In this document: piece by piece, positions 47,600-59,795 of the stretch
Layout: every line of letters starts with the position of its first letter
Position numbering within the stretch: position 1 is the first letter of the stretch
DNA from: Margaritifera margaritifera
Lineage: Eukaryota > Mollusca > Bivalvia > Unionida > Margaritiferidae
NCBI GenBank assembly: GCA_029931535.1
Contig: JAQPZY010000928.1
Coordinates: forward strand, 498,501-562,500
Reading direction: 5' to 3'
Length of the DNA stretch: 64,000 bases
Made by a program: the position numbers and the translations under genes
The notes under the pieces: generated by a model
Seen by the model: the letters and a program-made list of their open reading frames with translations, nothing else
The model's database searches: none
Told to the model about the DNA's origin: nothing

Positions 47600-48285
47600 C
47601 AAATTCACAACCTTACAAGAAAATCCTAGCTTTGCTGTTTTTAAATATTGTTTTGCTGTTTTGAAAAAAAAACACTAAAAAAATGTTTCAATCACATTTG
47701 GTAATATAATGTGTCACGAAATGAACTGACCTTGAATCTGACGTTTTCAAGCAACACAACCTTACAAGAAAACTCATAACTTCATACAGGTTAAATGTGT
47801 TAGTTTGAAAATGTAGCCTAATAACGCTGGTCTTAGAAACAGTTTATAGGTCATATTTTCACTCCTCGTCTTCAATCTAGACCACAATTTGTAACATTGG
47901 GTAGGGCTGGCAGAATTGTACAAACAACAAAAAAAAAATAACTTACAAACCAAATTTGGCACATGCTTAATAATGCAGAAGCCAGAAATAAATCTGCTCT
48001 GAATAGCACTTAGGTGAAATTTTTACTCAGCGTACCATGAACAAACTCTTCTTAATATCTGAACAGATTTTGAGTAAAGTTGGTCAATCTAGGGCTGGTA
48101 AAATGTTTAATATTTGTCACCAACTCATGAATGAAAATTTGCCTGACCCAATATTTACCGAAAATACAAGTGGCTACCAGTCATTTAAGTCGCAATTTTA
48201 GTGAGAATTTTAAATTGAGCTTGAACTTCATAGAGGATTTATAAAATATAAGCCTAGGAACATTTCTAGCATAGGGTTTTCCCTT
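47600..48285. other. No identifiable feature
   Basis: AT-rich. The phrase CAACCTTACAAGAAAA occurs twice (47,608 and 47,757), a weak local duplication. Confidence 0.5.
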
Positions 48286-48570
48286 GACTCTAGAATGTCA
48301 CAAAAATGGTGAACTAATATTCATCTCTCATCATGTCCCTATAATGCCGCAAAAAATGGCGGCCTACTGTTACTTTTTCATCTTGTCCCTAGAATCTGCA
48401 GATCCTTTTTAAGATAGGATTCCCCTTGCCCTAGAGTCCAACAAAAATGGCGACAGAAACCTGATTTAAAATTAGATTTCCCATCTTGTCAGTCAAGAGC
48501 CACAAAGATGGCGGTGAAAACAGAATTTAACATAGGATTCTCCATCTTGTCCCTAGAGTGTCATGCTACT
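48270..48570. repeat. Minisatellite, ~60-70 bp units with ATGGCGG cores
   Basis: Units share TAGGRTT(Y)YCCYTTG or CATCTTGTCCCTAGARTG, then CACAAAAATGG or a variant: AAAATGGTGA, AAAAATGGCGGCC, AAAAATGGCGAC and AAAGATGGCGGTG. Four to five units are visible. Confidence 0.82.
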
Positions 48571-49396
48571 TGTAGCAAAGTTGGGATACTGTGTTCCTTA
48601 AGGACGTCTGTCACGACGGCGGATTTATGCGCCAGTACGTTGTCATGAAATAGATGGATGCCTCGGGAATCAGTGCGGTGCGGGGACGGGTGGTTAGGTA
48701 GTGTTTCACATTATCATCTACGGACAACACAGTATTTCTCCTTTAAGAATTTTATCCTTCAGAGGCTTGTCCCTCGTACTTTGTTAAAAAGTGCATGGAT
48801 CTGTCTACAAAGCTTCATGTTAAAGAAGACAAATCAAAAGCTTAAAACGGAAACGATACGCTGTATTTATGTAAAAGAATAACTAAAAAATTCACACAAA
48901 TTAATTGATATTTATAAGATAGATCATTAAAGTACGAACATTTTTTTAAAAAATAATTAGGATTTATTAATGTTCGTACAGAGATTAAATTTATTGCAAA
49001 TAAATATGGACAATAATTGGTCAAACTTGAACAGTCATATTGCGTAATAAAGACTAATATAACCTAAATATTATATATTTTTCACAGACTCAAGTACATT
49101 GGTTCCTTGCTTTAAAGAATTCCAAAAACACAACCTATACTCACTTTACCCCTAAAGACACCTATTTAAGATAAAGTACTATGTCATAACCAGCATGTTC
49201 CTATAACGGACGAATCATATGGGAATCAAATTATTCCTTGTTGCAAGAGGCATGTGTGCCAACATAACCTCGACATGAACAAAGACAACAACTGAGAGTT
49301 CGTCAAAAATGGAATAAAATTAGTCACATACTAGTAAGTTTCGGTAAAGTAAGAATTACTAGTATATCGTTATATATAGATATTGCTAAAGCGGAT

Positions 49397-49401
<5 letters not shown>

Positions 49402-49474
<73 letters not shown>
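49402..49474. repeat. (AT)n microsatellite
   Basis: Pure AT run of about 70 bases. Confidence 0.97.
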
Positions 49475-49475
<1 letters not shown>

Positions 49476-50071
49476 AAACTCGAAGAACCCATGCATTGTA
49501 CATTGTTGTAACAGATCATTTTATGTGAGGTATTTTTTGGCCAAACCCGTGTGAACAAGAGAAAAGCTTTTATATATGGCATAAACATTAAATCGATCTC
49601 AGTCATAGGTCCTTACAGTTCACACTCACAGCTGAAAACGTATAGAATATAATGTAGATTCTAGATGGACATAAATAAAGCTGCAACGTCGGCCTCGAAA
49701 ATAGCTTATGCTGGAGGTGGCAATGGGACTAAGATATTCTTCCGTGAACACCTTTCTTGGTCAATATAAATCAGCTAGATATGCAACATTTCCAAACAAT
49801 TATCATTAATCTTGTAGCTTTAATTCTAAGCATAGAACATTTATTTTATCCTGAGTTGATACCGCTTGGTATCCAGATATTTACAATTATATGAATGTAA
49901 TTGTGCAAAACAAATACAACATTGTACATAAACTATATAGAATATATTGGGAAAAAAATCATTTTTTGTATTTTAAACTGTTTTGTAGTGTTGCACATAT
50001 AGATTGCTAGGTATCAACATACCTGATAGGTATGTATGTACAACTATCGCAATATGTTGCAATATTCTCAT

Positions 50072-51242
50072 TTAACTGCGAAGAAGTTTTAGCTCAACTT
50101 GCGTCTCCCCATTCTGCTGCCGCCTGTCTGTTACCACAAATTTTGCACCAGCGGGATACACTCTTTCTCTTTCCATATACCGTGCATACATTTCAATATC
50201 TCTTGGTTGGTGAGTTGAACTGGCTGTGTTGTTAATGGTAAAGGTTACTACATATTCACCTACTACACCGCCACAGGTCGGAAAAGCCACGGCGTGTTCA
50301 AACACAACAGAGGATGAAACGAAGGATACCCATGTAAATTTGACCCCAACCTGGTATTTTTTCAAATCTTTTTCAGTCAGCAACATTCTTCTGTAGGTCG
50401 TGGAATTTTCGCGCCCCAGTTGTTTCCAGAAAAGGAGAAGAATCTGGTACATAACCACATATGGACCCATCGCAAGATCATCGGCTGACGGTTTGTAATC
50501 AGACTCTTCTTGTCTTCGAAGGGCCGTGTTCATATGTGTATAGAAAAACGTTGTCTCGTCAGTGTAAGTACTTATGATACTCTTGTAAAATTCCTCTCTG
50601 CGCTTACATCCTTGGAGGACTGAGGCTGCTTCATCATTGACTACGTAGAGCGAGTCACATATTTTGTCACGCACTTCTTGCCATCTATTCTCCGAAGTGT
50701 TCAAATCATCGAAAATATCTCCAAGTACCGATACAGTAGACTTCTCTGGGTCAATGTTCTTGGGATGAAATGTTTTCTTGTAGGCAGCAAGAGTAATAGG
50801 TATCAGACCAAATCCTTTTAGATCAAAATCTACATGCCAAGGTTGAAAGGTGTTAATATCTTCCAACTTATTTTTCAAACTGAGCTCGCGCTTAGAGAGT
50901 AGTACCTTCTCGACCTCTTTACACCCATATACACGTGCTAGTTCTGTCGCGGTCATGCGAGTTGTGGGACCTACTTCTGATTTACTCTCTTTTGTCTTCA
51001 AGCTAGAATCACACGCATGAAACTTCAGTAGTTTCTGTACAATATCCTGATCTTTCCAGTAGACAGCCTGGTGTAAAACTCCCCATCGACGATTCTCTGG
51101 GATCGAATTAATCAAGTGCGCCTTTTTCGGATTTTCTGGAGTTCCGATTATTTGCCAGACTTTATCCCAATGACCCTCTTTTGCAGACAGTACCAGAGTA
51201 TTAATTGCCTGCGAGTCTTCCTCGATTCTATTTTGGATTATT
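50072..51242 (-). CDS. Ankyrin-repeat / mono-ADP-ribosyltransferase protein, terminal exon
   Basis: Open for 389 codons to TAA at 50,074-50,072. The 5' edge is a splice acceptor (T-rich tract, then TTCTGCAG, AG at 51,244-51,243). Upstream codons lack an ATG and read into intron, so earlier exons exist but were not identified. Counted from the acceptor, residues 18-35 (SAKEGHWDKVWQIIG), 53-75 (WGVLHQAVYWKDQDIVQKLL) and 96-114 (MTATELARVYGCKEVEKVL) are ankyrin-like helices. The C-terminal 180 residues carry the ADP-ribosyltransferase signature: Arg in TTYRRMLL (about 284), Ser in WVSFVSSS (about 305-311) and ExE in YMERERVYPAG (about 357-359), followed by a beta strand KFVV. That R-S-ExE set belongs to arginine-specific enzymes using NAD. 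No signal peptide or membrane segment is seen in this exon, so a cytosolic protein is likely. Substrate and role are unknown; ankyrin repeats suggest protein-directed targeting. Confidence 0.85.
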
Positions 51243-51262
51243 CTGCAGAACGACAAAAAAAA
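51241..51262 (-). promoter_or_regulatory. 3' splice site of the ankyrin/ART exon
   Basis: On the - strand a T-rich tract with TTTTTTTGTCG precedes TTCTGCAG, and coding similarity to the paralogue starts at the next base (51,242). The same acceptor occurs at 37,776-37,771. Confidence 0.8.
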
Positions 51263-51439
51263 AGGCAAGATATACTTATGGGCAAATATGTCGAAATTAG
51301 TATTATTATTAGAGGACAAATATGTTGTCGAACAAAATGGATGATCACGTTATATATTACGTACTGAATGGTAGATTTCTCCTCTTTGTTAGATTTGAAA
51401 GTTGAGTAGTTGAGTTCAGTTTGATTTATTTGTGAATAT

Positions 51440-53600
51440 TAGAGTAAAACCTTTGCATGTAGTCAATAGCACAAAATAAATCCATAAAATAAAGAAAAAA
51501 ACAAACTCTAATTTTATTTTACTTACTTGAATACTGTCTTGAAAAACAACTTTATTTCATTGTTCTAATTCACACAATAAAAAGTTTTTTCGAAAAATGC
51601 AAAAGTGGCACATGCTGGGAAAAAACACAAGACAGATAAACAAGTACACCACCATCACACAGAATCTTCATGAACCTCGAAACAAAGACAAAATCGATGC
51701 ACTTTTTAACTGTGCGCTTCTGTGTATTTCGTTTTTAAGAGAATTATTTATACTTTTTCTATTATATACTTTGTATTATGTGATATTCTTCGCTTGTAAA
51801 ACATCTTACACTTTAAAAAAGAAACTGCCACAGCCCTTCTTCGGCACTGTGCACGTAATATAATACATTTTTATATGACACGATTACATCATTAAAGAAA
51901 TCTTCTGTCTAAAAATGAAGGAGCGATAAATGATGTAGAAGAATGACAGTTGTGTTAGACTTAACCTATGCTAGCTTCATTTGATCGATCTAAGAAACTT
52001 TTTACAATCTAAGAAGCTACTGTCAGCTGAAAAAGATTTGGTTCAGAGTGTTGCGCACTGATAGTCTCGATAATTGCAATGGCTGTTATTACAGAAGTAG
52101 CTACTTCATGCAAAAATGTTTTACAGGGGAAATAACAGACAATAGAATTTGGCTCAAAATTGTATCCATGATTAAGATAGACATCTTGAATGATTCGACT
52201 TTCTTCTTTTATTTTTCTTTTTTTTATCTTTGGAAGACATTTTGTATTTCGGGGATATGTTTTCAATGGCTATTGTGTCTCTAGCTTTTGTCTAATGAAA
52301 ACAGGATCAGCCAAATCAAACGAAGCAAAAGGAATGACATGATCAACATCAAGCTCATTTTCAACAAAACCTTCCGGTTTAGCAATTTTCCGTAAAAAAA
52401 TAAAAACAATTGATGGAACAGCTAGTAATTTTAAGGTCGTATCTTACTTGATATTTTGCCTAAGTGTTCACAAAATTATATTTTTTCTTATGCTAACTAA
52501 TCTGAAGTTTTCATTATTGTGGCAACTTTGTCCCATTTACTGTTTCGTATATTACTTAAAGTCTTGCTTTCTTCTCTTCATTTGTTCATGTACTCTTTGT
52601 TGTCTTCATTTGCATGCTCCCGGTTTCTTTCTTTCATTTGTTCTTTTCTCTTCGCTGTATCCATTAACTGCCTGCCTGTTTTCTTCTCTCCTTTTTTCTT
52701 GTACTTTTTTGACAGGGTTTGCATCTCTTTTTGTCTTGATTATAAACGGTTGCATATTTTACTTTTTGACATTTGAAAAATTTATTTGCATATATCTTTT
52801 TTATTTACCCAATGAGATTTCAAATTAATTTTCACTTCTTCTAAGTAACAATGACAGAAGACTTAAAACTGACCTTTCTCACATCTTGAAAGCATCTTTT
52901 ATTTTATTTCAATTTTCAGTTTTTTCGTAAAATAAATTAAAGATAGCGAAGAAGTAAAGCACGATACATCAAAGATCAACAAAGCACGATAGTCAATCTA
53001 CAAAAGCAAACGTTCACATGGAGACGAATTAGGAATGCATCTTGGAAACGTTCACAGCAATTTAAAAAAATAAAGACTTGAAAGTTTAAAGAAAAAACGA
53101 GAAGAGTCAAGGAAATCACAAAAAGATGATAGTACACGTGTTAGCAGAAAAGAAACAAGCTGACTTTGCCTATTCTCTGCGTTCAAATAGCACAATCTAT
53201 TATTTGATTGAAGGTGGTGCAGCTGTTTGTCAAATAATATTGCTTTACACGTACCTCAAAGTCAATAAAAACCAAAACGAAAACTATCTTCATTGCTACT
53301 ATTCGTGATTGTTTGAGTCTTTGCACACTTTACTTGGTTTCGTGCATTATTAGTCGTTAAAAGCAATTACAGAGGGACTCCATTAACAGAGTGAATATCA
53401 GCATGAGAAAAGAGGATGCAAAGGTCATCAATTTTCATTATATGCATGTAACTAATATTTTCCATGTACAGTAAATAGTACAGATCTTGCATAGCATGAG
53501 TGGAGAAATATCTTTAGGGAGCCTAGTAATTTTCCTTTACAAATAAAAGCAAAACAAAGGAATAATAATGTTGCACTAGGTCTAACAAATAAACTGATTT
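51440..53600. other. No identifiable gene
   Basis: This would be intron or upstream DNA of the - strand gene. The 126-codon + frame at 52,448-52,828 is Phe/Leu/Cys-rich and follows from a pyrimidine-rich composition; I do not regard it as a gene. Confidence 0.5.
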
Positions 53601-55297
53601 AAATCTCAACAATAAATATATTACATATCTAGCAGATTCAGTGGAAATGTTTGAAGCAGCTGATATACATGTTATACAAAAACGAGGCGATACTTAACTA
53701 CGTAACAATTTAGTGGATAACCATTTGAAAGATTTCAAAACATACAGAGAAGATACAAACAATAAATATTAGCTGCTGAAAAGGGCAGTACTGAATCATA
53801 TAACACCGTCTCAGACCTACATAAGAGATATATGGGAACAGAAAAAGATGTTATATACACCGAACGTGTTCAGAATGATTCAATACTTTATATACTCTAA
53901 TACAATCCCCACAAACAATAAGGGTAGAGAAGATAAAATACCGAACAGTCAAGAATATATACAGCCAATCGAAAAAAGAATATATACAGCCAAATGAAAC
54001 AAATAAACAGTGAAATAAATGCTTAGTAAAGTGATGTGGAAAATAATAAGAGTTGTCTTTAAGACTACAACATTTTATAATCTCGACTGAAATAATTATA
54101 GAGAGAATTTAATACTGAAGCAAAAAAGATCATGAAAGATTTCAGCACACAAATTACTGACTTGAACAGCAAGATAACGACTTTACAACATATAACAGTT
54201 GATGCTAATATGTGATCAGAGCTGCAGAAGAAAACTGATTTAACAGAGATAACGAAATATAGAAGGCATAAAAAAAATGTGGAAGAAAACACCATTACAA
54301 ATATCAAGACAAATTACACTTTAGCTATTGCAGGTTTAAGGAATAAGACAAAAATGATAAAACTGTTACGTTCGATGAATTGTATAACAGATTACACGTT
54401 AAGGTTCAAAATCAAAAACAGATACAAAAGCATATGTTAATCTAGAAGTGGTACAATGTAATATTGACGAATTAGACAAGACGATTAAGCGCATGAGAAA
54501 AGAGTTCAATTATTTCATACAAAGAGTTATAACAGATAAAGATGCATTCAAAACTGAAGTTAATTAAAAAGACCGTGCATTAGTTGGTATCATTGATACA
54601 GCTTAGACTGAAATGAAGAAAAGCATGGAGAACTGAACACGTAAATAAGTGTAAATAACATTCGTTTATTTGACAGATTTAGAACAATAACAGATTAAAT
54701 CGATCATAACAAAAAGAGTTTGTTGGGTAATTTAAACGAGTATCTGGATGTGTATTGCTTTACAAATTTTGAATTATGCCTACTCAGGACTATCGATATG
54801 GTAATACAATTCATGTTGCAGTAGATAAAATGAAAATTGACAAAGAAGTAAAAAGTGTCTAGCTACAAATCTCGTTACGACTATAAAGTAAAGAAAGGGT
54901 TGCTAGAACTTTTAAAGTCAGAAACAACATATACCTCAACACTTGGTTAAAACTAATGGATTTGATTATGCTGTCTCAACTTTTGCTAAATACGTGCTAC
55001 ACACAATATATGATTCACAGCAATATGTCATTAAAAAGAAACAGAAATGATGGTTAGGGACAATTTTTGTCAACCTTACATACTGAATTTAAATATAATA
55101 TCATTTATCTTGATTTGTATGCCTAATTGTATGTACATAATTGACGAGTTGATTACACAGTCAATACACAAAAGGAATAAAATATGTATTGCAAACAATG
55201 TCATGGATACGTTATATAGAAGAAAACAATATTTTATTTTTTGGATTCAATCATAATTCTAAGATAATTGTCCGAATTACTTTCTTTGTTCTTTCAT

Positions 55298-56180
55298 ATG
55301 ATGCTGAAAGGAGATGCTAACATTGCAGTCGTAAAAATTGTGACCGACTACACCATATCATACAGTAGTGACGACCTACTGAAGTTAAATGACTGCAATA
55401 TTTTATATTTAATCTGATTCAGTCTGCAGCGAGATAAAACCAAAAGTTGTGTCGCAATATGTTACTCTTAAATAAAATGACCAGGAGTTCTTTCTGGAGG
55501 TGCAATAGCTAACGGTCTAACAGTTACAGTAAGCAACTATCTGTTCAATGTATTTGTTGTAATGGATCTGATGAAAACAGAATTAGACGCAACAAATCCA
55601 TTGGGGAACTACAAGCATTAACTACAAAGTTCAATACTATAATGAAAGTTTGAAATAACAAGATTGTGACTCAAGGTTTTGCTCTGTGTCAAGAGTGTTA
55701 ATGACAGACATGATATAAACGATCATGATGTAAAGGTCAAACTTGAAAATCCAAGGCAACCAAAACTGAATGATGTTTACCAACATTCAATTGATAAACT
55801 AAACTACAAATTCATTCCACTCGTGATAGATGTTAGTATGTTCATTGCATGCAAGTTTTTGTAGCATATACTTAGTAGAGATGTCTTCGTACAGTATATA
55901 CATCATCATTAGCAAGCAGACAAAATGTCACATTCAATTGAATACCTCAAGTCAGCACATAGTTCTAACCTACGTACACAAAGCAGCATTAATCCCAAAT
56001 AAACTTTACAGATAATAATTCCACAGCTAGTACAATATATATTTGTTTGTCTCTTTCCATATCATGCCGAAAGAAGATGCTAACATTGCAGTCGCAAAAA
56101 ATTGGGATACAATGTTTGTGACATATTTCACCATATCATACGGAAGTGATTATCTACTCAAATTAAATGACTGCAATATT
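55298..56180. repeat. Two copies of a ~115-bp segment
   Basis: GATGCTAACATTGCAGTCG and a following ACCATATCATAC(A/G)GTAGTGA-like stretch with TTAAATGACTGCAATATTTTA occur at 55,312-55,412 and 56,074-56,184. Confidence 0.85.
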
Positions 56181-56242
56181 TTATTCACATACAAAGATTT
56201 GTGATTACCTGGATTGAACAAGGCAATAAATAAACGCTGGTA

Positions 56243-56392
56243 TTAAAGCCATGCATTATGTCATGTGCGATAAAGAGACGAGAAATTCATACCGTATTCT
56301 AACAGATCTTATGTATTGAAGTTATGCATTCTGTCTTGTGCAATAAAGAGTTGAGAAAGTCATTCCAGATTCTAACAGATCTTTATTTATTG
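56243..56392. repeat. Tandem duplication, ~75 bp
   Basis: Two units share ATGCATTMTGTCWTGTGC, AATAAAGAG or GATAAAGAG, and TTCTAACAGATCTT. Confidence 0.85.
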
Positions 56393-57379
56393 CATCCTTG
56401 TGCTCTTCCACATGATTTTACAAAGACTTGTAACAGTCTCTGAGGTGACAGTTGGAGGAAAGCAAGACTACACACTTAAAACATGTATTTACTGTATGAT
56501 ACGATTATCTCTGAATTAATTGCTCAATAAATTAATAATGAAAACAGAAATGGAATTTATTTCTTTTACGACTACATTCCAAGAGAGAGAATTATTAAGA
56601 TAGCAGCTAATGCAACTTCACACTTGATTCTTCCAAAAGGAGCTCGAATGTGCTTTGCTACTGTGTAGATAAATCAAAGAAACTGATCCAGAAAAAGTTA
56701 TACAGCTCAGCAATAGAAAATAAATCTTAGTGACTATGGAATATTTGCCAAATATGGTTTATTATAGGAGTTGTCAACAGATACAGTAACCCTACAGAAG
56801 CACAAAGTCTTATTTGATGAGCAACAAACAACAAACACAACTCAGTAAAATAAATGTTGATAACATTTACATTGATAACCATTGTATGTGGCTTGATCTG
56901 AGAAGTTCATACAATAACATTGCACTGTAGCGGTCGGTAATTAGTTAACATCCAACACAATTAAATCAACACCAAAAAAATTGTTGATTCTCACAAAGTG
57001 TACATTTACTTTGTTGTGTCTGTCCTCCAAGCAAAGATCCCAAAACAATCAATTCAAATCAATTTGTTTTTAAATTGAATGTATTTGAAAGAGCAGTATA
57101 AGATGATAAATTGTGAACTGACTATTCTGGTAAAACAATGTTTGTGTTCAATCTGATATAGACTGAATACCTGCATTGTTTTCAATTATATCATATATTA
57201 TATAATATTATTATCATTTGTCCAACACTCCTGTTAGATTTAAGATAGAACGTTGGTTTCAGAGAGGTTGTACATGCAACCCTCCACTGTAGTACATGGC
57301 AAATAAAGCTAGTTTGAGCCATTAATTTGAAATGGCTACAATGTTAATGAATGGAAAGCATGAAGGAAAACTAAACTGC

Positions 57380-58560
57380 TGACTCTTGACCTTGACCTTG
57401 AATACAGAATCATCAATGCAGTATACAATGGACCTGCTATAAATGTTGTAAATTATACAAAGTTTCATTTCTTTTTCTCAAGCGACTCATGAATTATGGC
57501 GATGCTAAAACGTGTGGTGGAAAATGCAACATATTGACCCATGAACTTGACGACACAACCCTGATTTGGTACAAGATAAGTATACCAAGTTTCATCCATA
57601 AAGCTAGCATGGCTCTCAGGTTATAAAGCAGAAAGAAAAGTGTAAGAAAAACGTAAAATACTGACATGTAACCTTTACCACAAAAATAAGACCAATAATG
57701 CAGTACACAACTTACCTACCAATAATGATATATAAGTATACCAAGTTTTATCCCTTAATCTCAAAATCTCTAACATTATAGAGCGGATTAGAAAGTGTGA
57801 TGGAAAACGTGAAATATCGGGCGTAAACTTGACCTTGAAAATCTTTACCCAGTGTTATACCTGACAAACCTACTAATGATAATATATAAGCCTACGCTTA
57901 ATCTAAAAGAGCAATAAATTTAAAGAATGATGTTGGAGAACCTAACACATTGAGCCGTGTCTTTGACTTTGAAAACAGTTTCACACCGATGTGATTCGCC
58001 ACAAACATTTAAATAATGTATAATGTTTTATCTCAAAGTCTTATCTGGCATAGAAAGGAAAGGAATATGTGAGAGAAAATAGAAAATAGTTAACTGTGAC
58101 CTTGACCTTAATGATGGAACTATCAATTCGGATTTTGACACAACTTCTAATGGTGATGTATAAAAAGAGCATCCTTCATTTCTTAATCTAAAGAGACTTG
58201 AAGGCGGAAAAGAAAGTGTAAGAAAAACGTAAAATATTGAGCTGTGACCTTGATGACAGGACACCGTCCCCTCCACGTACTAGCTACACACCTTTTATTG
58301 ATGATGAGCAAGTATTCCAAGTTTCATTCCTTAATCTCAAAAAGCTTGGAATGGAAAGTGTCACGGAAAACTAAAACATACAGCCGTGACCCCGATCTTA
58401 AAGATAGAACCCCAATGAGGTGCGCAACAGACCCTCTAAAAATTATGTACGAGTATGCATGTTTTCATCCCTTGAAATGACCCCCAATAATGTACGCGAT
58501 ATACCTTAAAAAAGATGTACGAGTTTCATTCCTTAATATCAAATGGTTTTAAAGTTACAA
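57380..58560. repeat. Tandem array, ~140-170 bp monomers with TGACCTTGACCT boxes
   Basis: About seven or eight diverged monomers. Each carries a TGACCTTGACCTT-like box (57,386; 57,548 degenerate; 57,827; 58,098; 58,246; 58,387), then a GAACCAT(C/A)AA-type piece, a TACCAAGTTTCATCCYTTAATCTMAAA segment and a GGAAAGTGT(G/A)A(T/C)GGAAAACRTAAAATA segment. The short frames inside are by-products. Confidence 0.85.
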
Positions 58561-59715
58561 AACAAAAAATGTATGACCAAACAGAAGGGTGTAAGGAAAC
58601 AATAATACTATATTCCCAGATTTTTGCGAAACGGCGGAGGACAAAAGGCAAAGGAAATAGTGATTGAAGAAAATGATTGTATTTCAGATGAAAACAAGAT
58701 AGATACGTCGAAACAAAACAAAAAGAAAAGGGTCTTAATGCATATAGAGTTTCCCTTTCACTACTAGGTATTTATATGTCAATAAGGTAATGTTGTCAAC
58801 CAAAACACGCTTGTCGTTATACGTAGACAATAATACTTCGTTTGTTTTGATGTTATAAATCTGGCGATTACATGACCAGTGTGAATTCATTTTCTAGTAA
58901 TTTTCCTTGTGATAGAAGTAACAATTTCGGATCATCTCAAATTTCACAGTCTTTACTAATACACATTTTTGTGATGATATGGAAGAATTCTTTTAGTCCT
59001 TTTAGTTGAGACCAGTCTTGAATGAGTAGTCACTAGTATCATAGAAATTGATTTTATCCTTCATATAACCATAAATGTTTTATGTATCAGCATGGACACA
59101 AAGTGAATCTGTAGCAGTCATGAGTATCTTCATTCTATCGCAGTTTTTATTTTGAGACTGCTATTATAACATTCATACATTAACCACATTGAAAGCTCTA
59201 ACACAGTAAATCCTCCTTAAATTGACTTAGTTAATATCATTGTTTTGTTTTTCAAACTGACTAGCACCATATCTTCATATATTGTAAGTTTCCCGGCAAA
59301 TGATAGATCTTTTTGGCATTTACAATTTTTATTTCCATCTATACATATATTTACTATTGTCCTTTTTTTTAAAGTTTTTCCTCTATTTACATTAAACACT
59401 AATTTGAAATAGTCTTCTCAAAATCACATGCAGCCTTTTATATCAAACTCGTAGTCTATTATATGTAGGAGTTAATCCACGGTCGTTGATCAAGACAATT
59501 CTGCCGGTGTTTTTTCAATTTTAAATCTAACTCTTTGTCAAGCTTCAGGTATTAATAGCTTATCACACACATTACCTTGTTTTTGAATGTACATATCATT
59601 TTCGGTACAGTTGGCTTTGTTACCTTGTAACCAACAATCAATTGTTTATGTGACGGATAAATAACTTTTTCTGGAAGTATTTATTTATGAACTATTTTTA
59701 GCACGTTCACCTCTC
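58560..59715. other. No identifiable feature
   Basis: AT-rich sequence between the tandem array and block C. Confidence 0.55.
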
Positions 59716-59720
59716 TTTCT

Positions 59721-59795
<75 letters not shown>

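Larger units (their letters stand above)
48698..51440. repeat. Block B, right copy
   Basis: Counterpart of 35,445-37,960 about 13.3 kb away in direct orientation. An (AT)n of about 70 bases (49,402-49,472) sits in its 3' flank where the left copy has a short non-repetitive sequence. Confidence 0.92.
53600..57100 (+). pseudogene. Old, heavily decayed coding region of unknown family
   Basis: Many short + strand pieces read like protein: STESYNTVSDLHKRYMGTEK (53,790), a coiled-coil-like STQITDLNSKITTLQHITVD followed by LQKKTDLTEITKYRRHKKN (54,140-54,290), YKSRYDYKVKKGLLELLKSE (about 54,865), GGAIANGLTVTVSNYLFNVF (about 55,497) and GIYFFYDYIPRERIIKIAAN (about 56,550). Stops and frame changes occur every 20-60 codons. 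Coiled-coil plus beta-rich pieces could be structural proteins of a large DNA transposon, but no diagnostic motif is present. Confidence 0.35.

Noticed and set aside
47221..47678. Two overlapping frames of more than 100 codons rich in Ser/Leu
   Set aside because: Both are simple translations of (CT)n tracts.
52448..52828. 126-codon hydrophobic frame resembling a membrane protein
   Set aside because: Pyrimidine-rich DNA gives Phe, Leu, Ser and Cys codons on the + strand; there is no conserved pattern and a second frame is equally open.
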